DNA of 64,000 bases from Parus major (taxonomy: Eukaryota; Chordata; Aves; Passeriformes; Paridae): the NCBI RefSeq assembly GCF_001522545.3, contig NC_031771.1, forward strand, positions 1,542,283 to 1,606,282, given 5' to 3'. The translations under genes and the position numbers were made by a program. This document shows, piece after piece, positions 13,301 through 25,579 of the stretch. Under the pieces are notes generated by a model. That model ran no database searches and was not told the origin of the DNA. It saw only the letters and a list, made by a program, of their open reading frames with translations. The stretch's first letter is position 1, and each line of letters opens with the position of its first letter.

Positions 13301-16300
13301 TACAGGCATTACAAGTAGAAATCAAAATCAGTTTTAAAAAATCGAACAACCCAACTTACTATGACCTTAGTAAAATTCTGAGTCCCTTTGCAGTTCAGGG
13401 ATATCATCCTTCTCTTGTACCATTTTGTAGGACTACAAGAAGATTGTGTCTTTCCTCTTTTCTATTCCCTTTCCCCCTCCTTTCTCATCCTCAAGACACA
13501 AGACTTCCTTATGTACTTTCTAGATGAAGACAAGCAGTCTTTACCTGTCTGAAGCTTGTCACTTCCTGTTGAAGTGAGATGCCCTTTCCTTCAGGGTTTA
13601 ACTTGACTGCCTCTTTCCTAAGGCAGGCCAGGAGCAAGAAACAGCTTACTTGTCCCACATCTAATCGTTCAGCTGTGGGCCTGACCAGAATTCACTGCTG
13701 TGAATAAAAGGTAACAATGGTGTGCTAACTGGACATAAACCTGTAGCTTTTCATCCAAATTCACTGCTTCTGATTTCATCATCACTGATTTTTTGTGCTG
13801 AACATGGTTTGTATTTGTTTATGCTGGGAGTTGAACGGTCCAGTAGCAATTCAGCCTTGTTTACCTTTCACATTATTTTCCTTGTGTCATTTGTAACAGG
13901 AGCGTGATACAACACTCATTACACAACTTGAGATATACTTGGAATGATAAAAAACCTAGGGCCAGGTTGTGCAAAGAGCACACAGCCCTGCCCCAGTGTG
14001 TGCTCTGGGGAAGGCTGCGCTTTAGACAGGTGGAATCACTCCAAGCTTCCTTTTGTTACCTGAGAACTGTGCACGTTGTACCTCTGGGATCACACACTCC
14101 CCGGAAATGGGTGACCTGTTGAGTTAGTGTTGCAAAAAAGGCAACTTGGGCCTTGCCAGATGGGAACAGCTGCTTTTACAGGCCACTGCCGAAGATGTGC
14201 AAGTGGAAAAGAGTTTTTTTGTGTGTGCCTGCACAGAAGACCAAGATTGCTTTTCCAATGTGGTGCTTTTACAAGAGCCATCTGCATCCTGGCTCCTCAT
14301 AGGTGACTTGCCGCAATGAGTCTGTTCTGATCTGGTGCTCCACCTCCGAGTTCTTTTCTGTTCACTTGTGTTCATGGTTTTGGTAACGCTTCAAATCAGG
14401 TGCTTCTTTTCTCTGTTACTCCTGACTGTGAGAAGATCTGTCTCTGTGTGCTGTCTCTCATTTGCCCCCAGGCTTGGGGCACCAGTTTTCCTGCTTACTT
14501 GGATTGTAACTATTCAATACAGTTTATCCCTTCCTTCTTGTTCCTATCCAACTCCTTGCACCTTCAATTCCAACGGTGCTGCTCTTGTCCAGCCTACCCC
14601 TCCCTAAAGTCTCTTGCAATACCACACAACTTTTGGATTTCTATCCAAAGCAGCATGTTTCCTGTTAAGCACACCTGACACTTTGTACCCCACCACGGCA
14701 TTTCCCATCTTGGCCTGCTGTCCCTGCCTGTGTAGCCATCCCATGGAGTCTGTTCTTCTTGCTGTTGGCCCAGCCCTGTAGCAGAAGTGTAAGTGCAGGC
14801 CCACCCAGCGGTGCTCCTGGAGCCACCACAGGACAGCGAGGGAGCGATGGGAGCAGCAGGACTCTTGAACAGGTCAGCTTGCTGCTCCTGCTCTCTGGGC
14901 TTTCCATTCACACAGAGAGAAATAGGACTCCAAACGCCTGCTGCGTTTGGGGAGGGGGTAAAGGGGAAAAGTGATGACTTTTGTGTGCCAAATGCCACAT
15001 GAACTTCTACTTGGACTACTTGCCCTGTCCCTATGGATGTGATCAGTGGTCCTCTTAGGTAGGAAGTGCTGGTTAATCAGACCCTTCATTCTGGTTTGCT
15101 TTCTTAGAAATTGGCTGTTTCACAGTCCTTGCATCTCATCTCAGATTAGGTAGGGCCTTGTTTTTCCTTTGTTCAAAATGTGATTCATCATTTTCTGCAG
15201 AGATTACCAGTGAAAGGTTTTTCCATATTCTTCAGTCAGTGCATTTTAGGAAAAGCTGCTCTAATGTTTATCCCTTCCTACTTGGTATGTAAAGTAGGCT
15301 TAAGTAAATAGATACACTCAGGTGGTTTGGGGGTTAGTTCATTTGTTGCTATTAAGTATTTGGCTTATTATCAAACCATTTTACAAAGGGTGTAACTGTG
15401 CAGCTTCCATTAATATGCTTCCAACCCTATCACACACACAAATCATTTACCCCCATAAGGCTGAGGCATTATCCAGTTGCCAACCAGGTTGCCATGGATT
15501 ACATCAGAGGGGGATGAAGGAGGTGCAGTCAGATGTTATCAAATGGGCTAGGAAAGAGTTGGAGATCTTGGCTTGCTCAACATGAGAAGCAGAGTTTCAA
15601 GCGGGTGTCTTATGGGGGAGTGAGAAATGGAGAGCAAGGAGTGTTCCAGTGTTGCCTGTATCCAAATGACTAAGTGGCTGTGCTCCAGCACTGCTCATGG
15701 AGCCAGAGCCTCGTACACCAGCGCTTCCCTCCAATAAAACTGCCGTTTCAAAACCTTATGGATTCGCTTTCTTTTCCTTTTTGCCTTCTCCCCACCTGAG
15801 AGAAAGCTCTTTGGTGGGGAGAGGGGAGTTCAGACTCCCTTTTTAGAGACACTCTAGCATTCCTCTCAGAACAAAAAACTGATGGAATTGCTCAAGAAGC
15901 AAGGTGAATCGTAATTTTTGGTTTGGAAATTCCCATTACTGAAGGTTGGAGGTTGCATGGTAGGGGAGCAATTCCTGACAGGAGTCATATGGCCATGGAT
16001 ACATTTCATTCTGTAGACTTTGATGGGACCTTCCAGGTTTTCTGGGTCCTGACTGAAGCACATATTCACCATGGATATCAAGATGCTTCACATTTAAACA
16101 TGCCAAAGAAATACAGTTCATATGAAAAGGCTGAGGTGGCTTGTTTTAGCTGGAGTTTCTTAATAGCAAAAAACTCCTACCCCAGGACAGCACAGAGATG
16201 CAACCCACAGGGTGTGCAATGCCCAGACTGGGTCAAGTGCAGAGGTCTCCCAGATTGCTGGAAATAGCAAGAAATTGTGTTTTGTCCTCTGTGGAGGCTC

Positions 16301-19300
16301 AGCCTTGTCTGCTGGGATTACTGTAACAGTTCAAATTTGTTATTGGCTGAGTGTGTTTCTTGAACCAAAACCAATCCCATGGCATAACTTTTGGTGGGAT
16401 TTTTTTTTTTTTTCTGTAGTATTAGCAGTAGTTACAACCTGTGTGCAGTTGAGGAATGGTTGTTTTCAGTGTGGGGTGTATCAAGAAATATTTAACTGAA
16501 CAAGTTCTATTTTGTGCATGCATAGCTGTGCATGCACATCCCTTGCTATCATTCATAACTGATAACCTCAGACTACCTGGCCAGGGTAATTAAATATGTG
16601 TTGATGATTCCAGGTATCCCAAAGTTGATTACAACTGATATGGTCAAAGAAGGTGCAGCTGTGATTGACGTAGGAATCAACCATATCCATGATCCTCTTA
16701 CAGGAAAAACCAAATTAGTTGGGGATGTGGACTTTGAAGGTCAGTGAAACACTCTTTATGTAAATCTGTTGGATAAATATATTGAAGTTTGCAGGATTCA
16801 CTCACAGTAAAATTTTGGACTAGGCAGTGTCTCAAATAAGACCATGTTTTCAGGAATTTTTTTATAGTTTATTAAATAAGAACAGAAACCTATCTGCTCT
16901 TAAGAAGTTGTGTGTTAGTTAGGAGACAAAGTGTTATAACTACAGATACCAGCAACCTGTAGGAAAGATACTTATGAGCTCCTCTGGCAGTGGTGCAGAG
17001 TGTCCAGTTTCTTTAATCCTTTGAGTGTGTGAAGTGTTGGACAAGTAATCAATGAGAACACTTTCTGCTCTTTCTCAAACACAGAGTCTCCTGCTGTTCA
17101 TTGCAATTATTATTAAACCATGGCTTCTCAAAGCCTCCTTTTGCACTCTTCCTCTACACTGGTCTGTGGAAATGTTAACTTGGCTTTAGAAATAACCTTT
17201 ATGCTAAAGTTTAAAGTGGGTTCATGTAAAAGTGCTTAACATCTTGGTCCAGGCAAGGCTAGCAGATAAAAAATGTTGTTACATATTGATATATTGATCT
17301 TTTTATGTTTAACTTGTTGCAGAGCAAGTTCACAATGTAACCTGAGTAAATATCTCTGCTCTGGAGGAGCTCCAGACTGGAATAGCAGGATTGTTGCACT
17401 TATTGGCAGGGTTGAGTGTGGGAAGCTTAGACAGCATTTACCCACATTATTAATGGTTCTCAACAGTTCCTTATTTTGATAAGTATGAAAATCACCCACA
17501 GGTTTTTTTTCACAGTTATTAACATCTTGGCTGGCATAATGTCTCAAAGCTTAATTATATTCAGAATGTTTTTAGCCAGCTGTGTGTATTTGTAATTACA
17601 TCACTCCCTTAGCTCCCTGTGCTTTTACTCACCATGCATGTTAGCTGTCTGTTCAAGTCTGTGAAATTACCTGCATGAGTGCAGCTGAGCGACTGTCTTG
17701 GAATGTGTTCGGAAATGTATAGCTGGATGTGTGCAACAGAGCTCCAGGAAAACAAGTCTTTTGGAGGACAACTTGAATTTTTTTGTTTGTTTGTTTGTTT
17801 TCTTTTCCTGCCTGTGATATCACAAATAAAAGGTTCTATTTTCTGTTTTCAGAGCTGAACTAAAGTACAGAGAATTTTCAGGAGTTTGCTTTGCTTTAGC
17901 ACATATGGGAGTAGTAAAGCTGTAACTTTGAGAAGCATGAACCTGCATCCTCCTTGTTTGTTTCTCTTCAAACACGAGACCTTGTGCCTGTAAGAAAGGT
18001 GTAGATTCAGTGGCAAGGCCGTGATTCAGAGTTTCAGCAATGCGCTGTATCTGTCTCGTCATGTCTGCTGTGGGTTCTCGAGATTTTACCTGGGGGGAGG
18101 GAAGATCCAAAAACGAGGGAGGAACTTCAGCTTGGATTATGCCACTGCAGTTACAAGTAGCATTTCACTGTGCATTGCCAAAGGGAAGTTGTTGTTGGTT
18201 CATTGGTATCGGTGAAAGTTTCACTAAATCTTTAACAACAACAAAAAACATCCCAGTGTGTACAGTTCTGAGTGCTAGCAAGTAAACCACCTTTGGCAAG
18301 CGTTTGGTCTGGCACTTAGGAAATGAAACAAGCCAGCATCTTTGTGTAGCCAATAATTTTATCCTTTTCCTCCTTTTTGATCACTCAGCTGAGCTTATAT
18401 TTAAGGGTAAGTGAAAATGGTTTCTGCAGGCTGAGGCCAGGCACAAAAAATGACCGGTGTGACATGTTGCACCTGTGTAACATCACGTAGCCCACCAGTG
18501 TCTACTGTCTCTTCATTCACTTCTTCAGGAGAAAAATGTGGCTGTGGGGAGAGCAGAGGTTTAAGGGGGTGATCAGAGTTCAAATTTCACTTACAGAAAC
18601 AGGTGGAAATGGCTTCCTTCACCAGGTCATCTGGCTGAAAAGTTCCTGTAGTGGAAATGAGTGTTATTAGATGGGTGGAAGGTGTTTAGATTCAGTTGCT
18701 TATCTTGCCAGTACTTGGATCCCATCTTCTAATCTCTGCAGGGTAGGTGAGAGAGTGAAGGTTATTTTTATCTCTTAAACAACAAAAGGATGCATTTCAG
18801 TTCTTCTTTTTTGTGTCTTTCATTGTTAAATTCAGTGTACACATGTGCAAAAATAATGGAATGCCTTTAAACAGTATTTGCGATTTCCCCCATCCCCACG
18901 TGTCCTCTTCACTTTGATGCTCCAAACTGTGCCCACACCAAAACCCAGTAATTGTTTGGTCCAGAATACTTTACTGCACAGTTCCAAGGTGTCTAAAAGA
19001 ACGAGACAGGAGAACACTGTGCACGTGGAGGGCAGCTGTGAAGCACTGAGATACCCAGCCTGATACTGCAGGGATGTATTAAACTGCAAGTGCAGCTCTC
19101 CATGTAAAACCACCACAGCACACGGAGTGTACCTGCTCATGTTAAGATGAATTTGCCAAAATCTGTGGTTTGGGGAGTTGCTGTCCTGGTTTCTGGGAGC
19201 CTCAGGAGGACGAGTGAAGTGCTGGGGAGGAGGAGAAGCGGTGGCATCCCTGTGTGATCCCCAGCACCCTTTAGGTGCTTTTGGGCAGCAAGTTTCAGTG

Positions 19301-22300
19301 ACAGAAAGGGAGATCTGCTTAAGTGAACAGTGTGGGGCATGTGTGGGTGTACTTGGCACTGTTTTATAGGCTTTTGTTGCTACACCTATAATGCCAAGGG
19401 AGGAGGAGGGCTACAAGGACCAGGAACATGAAATAAAGCAACAACTTACCCAGAACGTTTAGCTGAAACAGCTCTTTTGGGTGGAGCATCATTTCCAGGA
19501 GTAACTGGTAGAGCAGGGTAGTAACACGCCACTGTAGTGGCTCACCTTTGCAAGTGGAACTGGAAATACCAATTAAATCAAAGTTGCTTGTATTTCTTTA
19601 CAATTCCTTCCACAGTTTTGACAAACAGCACTGCTGATTGTTGGGTCTTCATTAGATGCCTCTGTAGAAAAGAAATTCTTTGTGCAAGATGTTTGTGATG
19701 TGATGTAGTTGTGATATCAGTGGAGAGCTTTACACGTGAGAACTGTTCTTTCTGACTTGACGTTGTGGAAGATATTCTGGAACATTGGTGGCACCATGAG
19801 CAGGGAGGGATTCCCAGCGCTGAGCAGCAGAAGAGTAACAACAAGTAACTGATGTGGTCCAAGGTGATGGGGCTATATTATGCATTGTCTCTGAGTGAGT
19901 TTGACCACCACAATCTTCAAATCTAATTAATTAATGGAAGTGGTGGTCCTTCAGCTGTACCTTCACAGCAGTGTGCAGGAAGCCTGGGCTCTGTGACAGC
20001 AGCTGCATCTGCCGGTGTTTGCTGCCTCTCCGCGTTCATTGTGGTACCTGCCCGGCTATAGGCTGCTCCTCACTTATTGAATCCTTTCCAAATTAGCTCC
20101 CTGTGCAGCTTTCCCAAACAGTGGTCACAAAACCAGAATGTGCCAGGTGCTTTTGCTAGAGCTTTAGTTAGTTGTTAGTAGTTTCTCGGTTGATTTGGAA
20201 GATCTGCCATTCATTTTGCCATGAAGAAGAGCCCGGTCTGTGTAATCACATCACGATTCTGCTGCCCTGCAGACACTGGGGGAACCGTGGCCTGTTGTTG
20301 TGCTCCATGAGAGCGAGGAATGAATGGAAAGGTTTGTGTTAGGCTGTGACAGCAGCCAGAAGGCCAGGCTGGCTGCTGGCTAACTGGGGTCAGTGAGCTG
20401 CTGCAGGGCCAGTCGAGGTTCTTCTGCACTGAAGAGGGTGGTGTTCAGGGGCCTTACTGATACATACTGTTTGAGTCACGACACTGAGCCATAATTCCTT
20501 GCTTTTCCTTTATATTGAAATTAAAATAGCTGCAGTAAGAGAAGGATAAGAAAAAGAAGGAACTCTGAGAAATGGAGTAGATGCTCGCCGGTTGGTATCC
20601 CACAGTGGGTAGTGAGAAGAATCCCAGAACATGGGATACGTGGTGTGACTGCTGAGCACATGATTTCACACTTGGGCAGTGCTGCAGGGATGCAGGGATC
20701 TGGTGTAGCTTTACAGGGACTCGTAAAGCCTTGTGGAAACAGTGCTTAGGCAGGAATTCCTCTGCATCACTTAATGCAGATGCACAAGACCCAGAACTGC
20801 CTTCAGGTTGAGACTTGCCATTGGTTTGTGTGATTAACCCTATTAGGTGTCTGATGTCCTCAGCTTTAAAGGAACCTAAGAATGAAGGGCTGTTTCCAAA
20901 GCAGTGGATCCTGTTTTTCAAGGAAACAATCTACATTTCATTTCTTCTGAAGAATCAAAGGAAGATTTCAAGGTTCTACAGAAGCTGCAAAATAGCAGCT
21001 CCTCCCCCATAGGCTTCTAATTTGCACTTTGCAGATTGTCAGGGGAAGGCCTGGGAGACCAGCACCCATCCGGAGAAAGCAGGAGTAAAGCTGTGGACAA
21101 AGTTCCTTTTTTCCTGAGAAGCAGAAGTGGGACCTGATGGAACTGGCAGCACAACGTCACCTCCCCTGCTGCCGTGAGATCAGTCACACGTTTACGTGCT
21201 GTGTGAGAACTGGGCTTTGGCCTGTTTCACTTGACAGGAAAGGAAAGCCTGGTGATGTTTTTGAGGCCAAGCTCTCCTCCCCCTTTCGGTCCCTGGCATT
21301 CATCTTGGAAAACTACACTCACCGTATCTGTATTTACTCTTACCCATGGAAACTTATCAGATGGCAGTTTGCCCAGCACAGACACCGGCTGTGTGTTCAA
21401 AATCTGGATCAGCTTCTGTGCATAAGCTATCGGGGTGGTTTTATGCCAATTGACACAAAATCTGGCTTCTGCCACACCTGCCCACAGGGATTTCCATAAT
21501 GGCACAATACAGGCAGAGGAATTCCCCAGCAACTTGGGAAAACAGTGCACTGTGTGTTTCCTGCTGGGTAGAGTTACTGACACCACAGGCAATGCATGTT
21601 GTACCTGACAGTCATTGGAAGGCTTTCTTAAGGAAATGCACGGTCTGGTTGTGGCTTATCCTCTTTGTAGGTAAGGCAGGAATAGTTTGAATGACACCAC
21701 AAAAAGAGGTAGGTAACATTGCCATGGAAACAAACATATTCCAGTTTAAAGTGCCTACAGTGTTTTCTGTGCTAGTGGCTGTGTTTTCTTCAGATGTGGA
21801 TACATTTCAATAATTATGATGTTAATCTGGGAATTCATACTAACTGTATTAACTGTAAGCACCAGTCTAAAACAGTAGGTGCTTCAAAATAGCATGACTA
21901 TTAAAAAGGTTAATTGTTTGTGTTTGAGAATATTAAGAGTAACTGTTGTATGACATCTTCATTAATTAGTTGTATTTTACATCTGAAGAAAAACCGCATT
22001 GTAGCTTGATTTCCTTTCCATATATTTTAACTGTATATGTCAGTGGTGGTGCCAGTCAGCAGAGTAATTAAAACCCCCCTGGTTGTGTTCACCATCTCTC
22101 CTCAAAGACGGATGAACTTTTGTTCTTCAGTTCAGTGAGATATTCGCTGTTGACTTTGCTAATGCTCTTGTGAGGTCCCTGCTGGGGTTGCGGTTCAGAC
22201 AGCATTTTATTAATTTAATTTACCTGTGCTCTTCAAAACTAATGAATATCATTTCCCAAAACCCCCAATATCCTATTTTTATAATTCTTTTGTAATATTT

Positions 22301-24019
22301 CTGTTTTTGAGACCTTCTTTTTCCTGATGGTTAAGCACCACATAGATTCAGGAGATTCAAGATAAATACACTAAAAGCAGTAGCAAGTGATCTTGTTTAT
22401 TCCAAAGCCAGGTGCCTGGGTTTCCATCTCTTAACCTCTTCCCACAGCCAGGCAGAGTCTGCTCTGTAGTGACTTCAGTGGAATTGAAGGTGTTTGTGTC
22501 AGTTATGCTTGCTCAGTTGTCTCTCCTGTGTGTGTGCCTTTGAAAAAGCAATGCTTCTGAAAGTGGGGTGTGATTTATGAGGTTATTACTAAGCAAGCCA
22601 AAAATAAACCCCCCAAAATGAACAAGCAGAAAAGTCTCTCATGGTGGCACCCTAAAAAAAAACCCAACTCTCAGTATGAACAGGGTTAGTCAAGTGCTTA
22701 TTGGTCAGACTATTATTATATATTAGCAAATAACTTGCTACAGTTTGTCCTCCAAAGTTGAACAGAATTCCTTTGCAAACAACCTGTAATTCCAATCGAT
22801 GGCATTTTGCACAGTAGGTAAGAATATCAAGTCAGGATTTATTGCTAAATTATATGAATTCCTCATACAAACAGGTTAACTTAATGCACTCAAGGTGTAC
22901 ACTGAATTTGAATGATTGAACATGGCTCATGGTTGGAGCTAATTCATCAGTAACACTTTCCTGTGTGCTACTTTGCAAAGACCTGCCCCTTTGCATCTTT
23001 GCTGGATTTGGTTTAATCCAGGCACCCTAGTAACACTAATTAAAAAAATTAGCCTTCTCTGGAGGAACTGAGTGTTTATGGCTGAAATTCCAATGGGAGT
23101 TTTGCCACTAGAATTGTATTTTTCCTTGAAGGCATCTCTCATCTTTGTTGTCTACGTTGTGGAGCAGGAAAACAAATCAGACAGAGGACTGTACGCTTTC
23201 CCTCTCCGGTTTTAAGTTTCCTTCTGAGATCCCAGGGTGTCTTTATAGGATGTGTGGGATGGAGGCTGACTGGATGACTCCGCTGCTGCTGGTGCTCTGC
23301 TGTCGATGGCAGCAATTCCAGCAGCCTCCTGCTCTGCATGCTGCTCCCCAGGATCACAGAGCGGGGGGGTCACCTCCTTCCCTACAGAATGGCATCCCCA
23401 GCTGCCATAGCTCTCCCGGATATTGCAGGTGCAATGTCTCAGCTGGCAGATGGGAGTGATGCACAACCACTCCTGGGCTCATCCTGACCTGATGCCACCC
23501 AGATGTTCCTGGGACAGCTGGTCAGCCAAGGTCACGTGTGAAAAAATTGCCCCTTCCCAAAAGAATTTGTTGGGATTAACCTTCCATCTGTCTGAGCAGA
23601 GGCTGCGTGAGTGCCTGTGCTGCCATGGGGAAAGGGGAAGGTGCTGCAGGTAGATCAGCTGGAAGAGGTTGTGAAACCCTGGCCCAGAACTAGCCCTGGG
23701 TAATGCATTCAGATTAGGAGAAGCACCTCGCAGCCCCGGTCCTGGCCATGTTCCATCCCTGCCCTGGCTGCAGTAACGCTTCTGCCTTGGCTTGTCCCTT
23801 CCCTGCAGTACCTGCCAGTCACAGCCCTTTGTCCATGTGTGGGCTGTGGAAGGGAAAAACTATTTGGAAATGTTCTTAGTCACTGCCTTTTTCTCTTTTC
23901 TCTTAGAAGTGAAGAAGAAGGCTGCCTTTATCACTCCAGTGCCGGGAGGGGTAGGACCTATGACTGTTGCCATGCTTCTGAAGAACACACTCCTGGTCAC
24001 TAAAAAGCTCATTTACTAG
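1236..24019 (+). CDS. MTHFD2L: MTHFD2L: mitochondrial methylenetetrahydrofolate dehydrogenase/cyclohydrolase 2-like
   Basis: The CDS joins 1236-1375, 3034-3218, 3553-3675, 7863-8015, 8717-8824, 12507-12599, 16614-16739 and 23907-24019, giving 1041 nt and 346 aa; human MTHFD2L is of nearly the same length. The enzyme oxidises 5,10-methylene-THF and hydrolyses the methenyl product to 10-formyl-THF in mitochondrial one-carbon metabolism. Residues 1-46 are Arg/Ser/Ala-rich without acidic residues, as in a matrix presequence. Family active-site residues are present: Tyr97 and Lys101 (YVRNK), Gln145 (VQLPLP) and Asp168 (DVDGFH). The cofactor region has GRSKNVGMP at 213-221, and Arg214, Asp238 and Arg246 align by a constant offset with the phosphate/NAD-binding residues of human MTHFD2. 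PGGVGPMT lies at 322-329. The 2L assignment rather than MTHFD2 rests on sequence resemblance and on the EPGN/EREG neighbours. Confidence 0.97.
1376..3033 (+). other. MTHFD2L intron 1
   Basis: The first 250 bp continue the CpG island and the rest is AT-rich. I saw no gene, no recognised transposable element and no other structured feature. Confidence 0.85.
3034..3218 (+). CDS. MTHFD2L: MTHFD2L coding exon 2 (folate-site Tyr/Lys)
   Basis: The exon follows TCTATAG and precedes GTATGT. It encodes residues 47-108 plus one base of codon 109, including [17 protein letters not shown] with Tyr97 and Lys101. These are the conserved Y-x-x-x-K residues of the dehydrogenase/cyclohydrolase active site. 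Confidence 0.96.
3219..3552 (+). other. MTHFD2L intron 2
   Basis: This is the shortest intron of the gene (334 bp) with a T-rich tract before the acceptor TTATCAG. Nothing else was seen in it. Confidence 0.9.
3553..3675 (+). CDS. MTHFD2L: MTHFD2L coding exon 3 (VQLPLP motif)
   Basis: The exon lies between TTATCAG and GTATGT and encodes residues 109-149. It ends in the family motif VQLPLP, which carries Gln145, the conserved active-site glutamine. Confidence 0.96.
3676..7862 (+). other. MTHFD2L intron 3
   Basis: This 4.2-kb AT-rich intron has homopolymer T runs near 3823-3839 and 5351-5364. Several short ORFs occur on both strands but none resembles a known protein. I saw no clear transposable element. 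Confidence 0.8.
7863..8015 (+). CDS. MTHFD2L: MTHFD2L coding exon 4 (DVDGFH)
   Basis: The exon follows CCCCCTAG and precedes GTAAGG. It encodes residues 150-200, including PEKDVDGFH with catalytic-site Asp168 and the stretch leading to the PAT motif at 187-189. The block is close to the human protein. Confidence 0.97.
8016..8716 (+). other. MTHFD2L intron 4
   Basis: A 701-bp AT-rich intron. I saw no feature in it beyond the donor and the T-rich acceptor tract. Confidence 0.85.
8717..8824 (+). CDS. MTHFD2L: MTHFD2L coding exon 5 (NAD-binding GRSKNVG)
   Basis: The exon lies between CTACAAG and GTAAGT and encodes residues 201-236. It contains [11 protein letters not shown], the dinucleotide-binding loop of the family, with Arg214. 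Confidence 0.97.
8825..12506 (+). other. MTHFD2L intron 5
   Basis: This 3.7-kb intron has homopolymer T runs near 10627-10640 and 11218-11231. The minus strand of 11468-12211 is free of stops for 247 codons after an ATG, but no family was recognised. No clear transposable element was identified. Confidence 0.75.
12507..12599 (+). CDS. MTHFD2L: MTHFD2L coding exon 6
   Basis: The exon lies between CATTTCAG and GTAATG and encodes residues 237-267. It includes Asp238 and Arg246, which align with the phosphate-binding residues that let MTHFD2-type enzymes use NAD. It ends in IVIVAAG. Confidence 0.96.
12600..16613 (+). other. MTHFD2L intron 6
   Basis: A 4.0-kb intron. It contains a three-copy 20-bp tandem repeat at 13198-13257 and an isolated AATAAA at 15733-15738. 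No gene or recognised transposable element was found. Confidence 0.75.
13198..13257 (+). repeat. Three-copy 20-bp tandem repeat
   Basis: Three adjacent near-identical units of the form TTAACTAATTTGTCCCWAA lie in phase with a 20-bp period. Only a few substitutions separate the copies. It is a small intronic minisatellite with no known role. Confidence 0.75.
16614..16739 (+). CDS. MTHFD2L: MTHFD2L coding exon 7
   Basis: The exon lies between GATTCCAG and GTCAGT and encodes residues 268-309. It includes the VIDVGIN segment and the KLVGDVDF motif that precedes the C-terminal catalytic loop. Confidence 0.97.
16740..23906 (+). other. MTHFD2L intron 7
   Basis: The longest intron of the gene (7.2 kb). 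It contains a short (TTTG)n tract near 17782-17800. No gene or recognised transposable element was found. Confidence 0.75.
17782..17800. repeat. (TTTG)n microsatellite
   Basis: Between four and five TTTG units sit inside a T-rich tract in MTHFD2L intron 7. It is an ordinary simple repeat. Confidence 0.85.
23907..24019 (+). CDS. MTHFD2L: MTHFD2L coding exon 8 (PGGVGPMT, stop)
   Basis: The exon follows TCTCTTAG. It encodes residues 310-346 and the TAG stop at 24017-24019. It carries [15 protein letters not shown], the conserved C-terminal signature of the family, and ends KKLIY, close to the human terminus. Confidence 0.97.
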
Positions 24020-25575
24020 AGCAAACGGGTTACCTTGGAAGAGGAATCTGAGCTGGTCTATTTATTGATACACAAAACGTTTATTTTTTACTACAAATAT
24101 ATTTATTTCTACATTGTATTTATTTTTTCATGTCAAATATGTTAAATCTGATGGTTTATAAAATGTTCAAATACTTTGTGTTACCTCCTACTGACTTATT
24201 GTCAGCGAAAACAAACTTGGAGAATGCAGCCTACGCAGGTATGTTGGTGGTGGTGGTCAACTGTGTTTTTGAGAATGAAAAATGGAGCATAAATTACAAC
24301 TGTACCTAGGTATTGGGGCAGTTATCAAGACCTTGCAAACACTTGGGAGCTGTTCAAACAATTTAAAAACTAAGACATGCCAGATATCTTTTAAATACAT
24401 GGTTTGGGTTCTGAGGTCACTAAGCACTCTGGATGTAGTTCAGAGTCCTTAAATGTATTTTTTTTGAACACTTAGAGCCAGCAGTGGCCAGGCAGTGATG
24501 TTGACATAAATACAAATGTTCAGTAAACGTTTTAAAACAGTCAAATAATCTTGAATGCTGGTGAAATTCTGGCTTTAAACATCTGCAAGAGGTAAGCCTG
24601 AATAAGTAGCTAGAGTTGAGCCTGGAATTAATTTTGTTTCCATATCTGGACAAATTGTTTTGGTGCATAATGCCCCCATCTCACAAAACCCTTTGAACCT
24701 CAACACTGAATTTGATGGAAATTGAACGGAATGCATTTAAATTGAATGGAATTGAGTGCAATGTAGTTAAAATTACTATGTACCTACAACTTATGTAGCG
24801 CAGCAGAAGATGAAGAGGAGGAAAAGAAAACCAAAACTTTATCCCTGATAAAATATTTGTGTTGGAACTTTAAGCCATTTAACTATTCTCTTATTTTTTG
24901 AAACTGCATGAGGAGGGCGTTTTTCAGTCCATGTTGCAAACCTTGGCTTCAATGGCCACAATATTTTGCTGGCTAGAGAAGAGCATATGGGATAAGATCA
25001 ATATGTTCCCATTCCCAAATGTTGGTTCCTGGGTGGATCTAAAACGGTCCTATGCAGTGTAAAAGTTGTTAGTGGAGTTGACTGCTGAGATGCCAGGTGG
25101 GCTGAGTGTGCGCACTGGTGACATTACCACTGATGGCAGTGGTGGCAGGTTCGGCTGGGATTACTGATTGATTTTCATCAGGAGCCTTAGGTGTTTGCCA
25201 GTGGGCCAGAGATGGCTGGAAAGGGGAAGGAAAAAGACTGTGGCTGAGTTCTACTGCCGTTCGAAGGGAATAGGAAAATTAAAGGGGAAAATGCTGTGAT
25301 GAAGAAGTCAAGGTGGAGCATTGTTTCTGTGCTGACTGTTCTTGTGATGGACTTTGAGAGTTTGCTTTAGCACGGTCTTCGCAGAAGTTTGACAGGATTA
25401 TTACTGAATATGTAATGCCAATGGTGCAGACACTTGCTTGTCTTTTCAAATGTAAGTGGTAATATAAATTTATGTGGTAATACAAGTGGTAGGAGGATTA
25501 AGGCACCTATGGAGACTGTACTTGGACTGATCAGCCCGTGACTGAAAGATGGAATAAAACTCGCTCACTGTTACC
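24020..25575 (+). other. MTHFD2L: MTHFD2L 3'UTR (inferred)
   Basis: AT-rich sequence after the stop codon holds several ATTTA pentamers in its first 120 bp. The first canonical AATAAA I noticed downstream is at 25553-25558. The extent is inferred from that signal, and an earlier variant signal could be used instead. Confidence 0.5.
25553..25558 (+). terminator. MTHFD2L: Candidate MTHFD2L polyadenylation signal
   Basis: AATAAA lies about 1.5 kb after the MTHFD2L stop, with T- and GT-rich sequence shortly downstream, as expected at a cleavage site. There is no direct evidence of use. Confidence 0.5.
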
Positions 25576-25579
25576 TTGG

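Noticed and set aside
15733..15738. AATAAA in MTHFD2L intron 6 as an internal polyadenylation site or LTR
   Set aside because: No paired LTR boundaries, primer site or retroviral frame was recognised, and the hexamer alone is common by chance.
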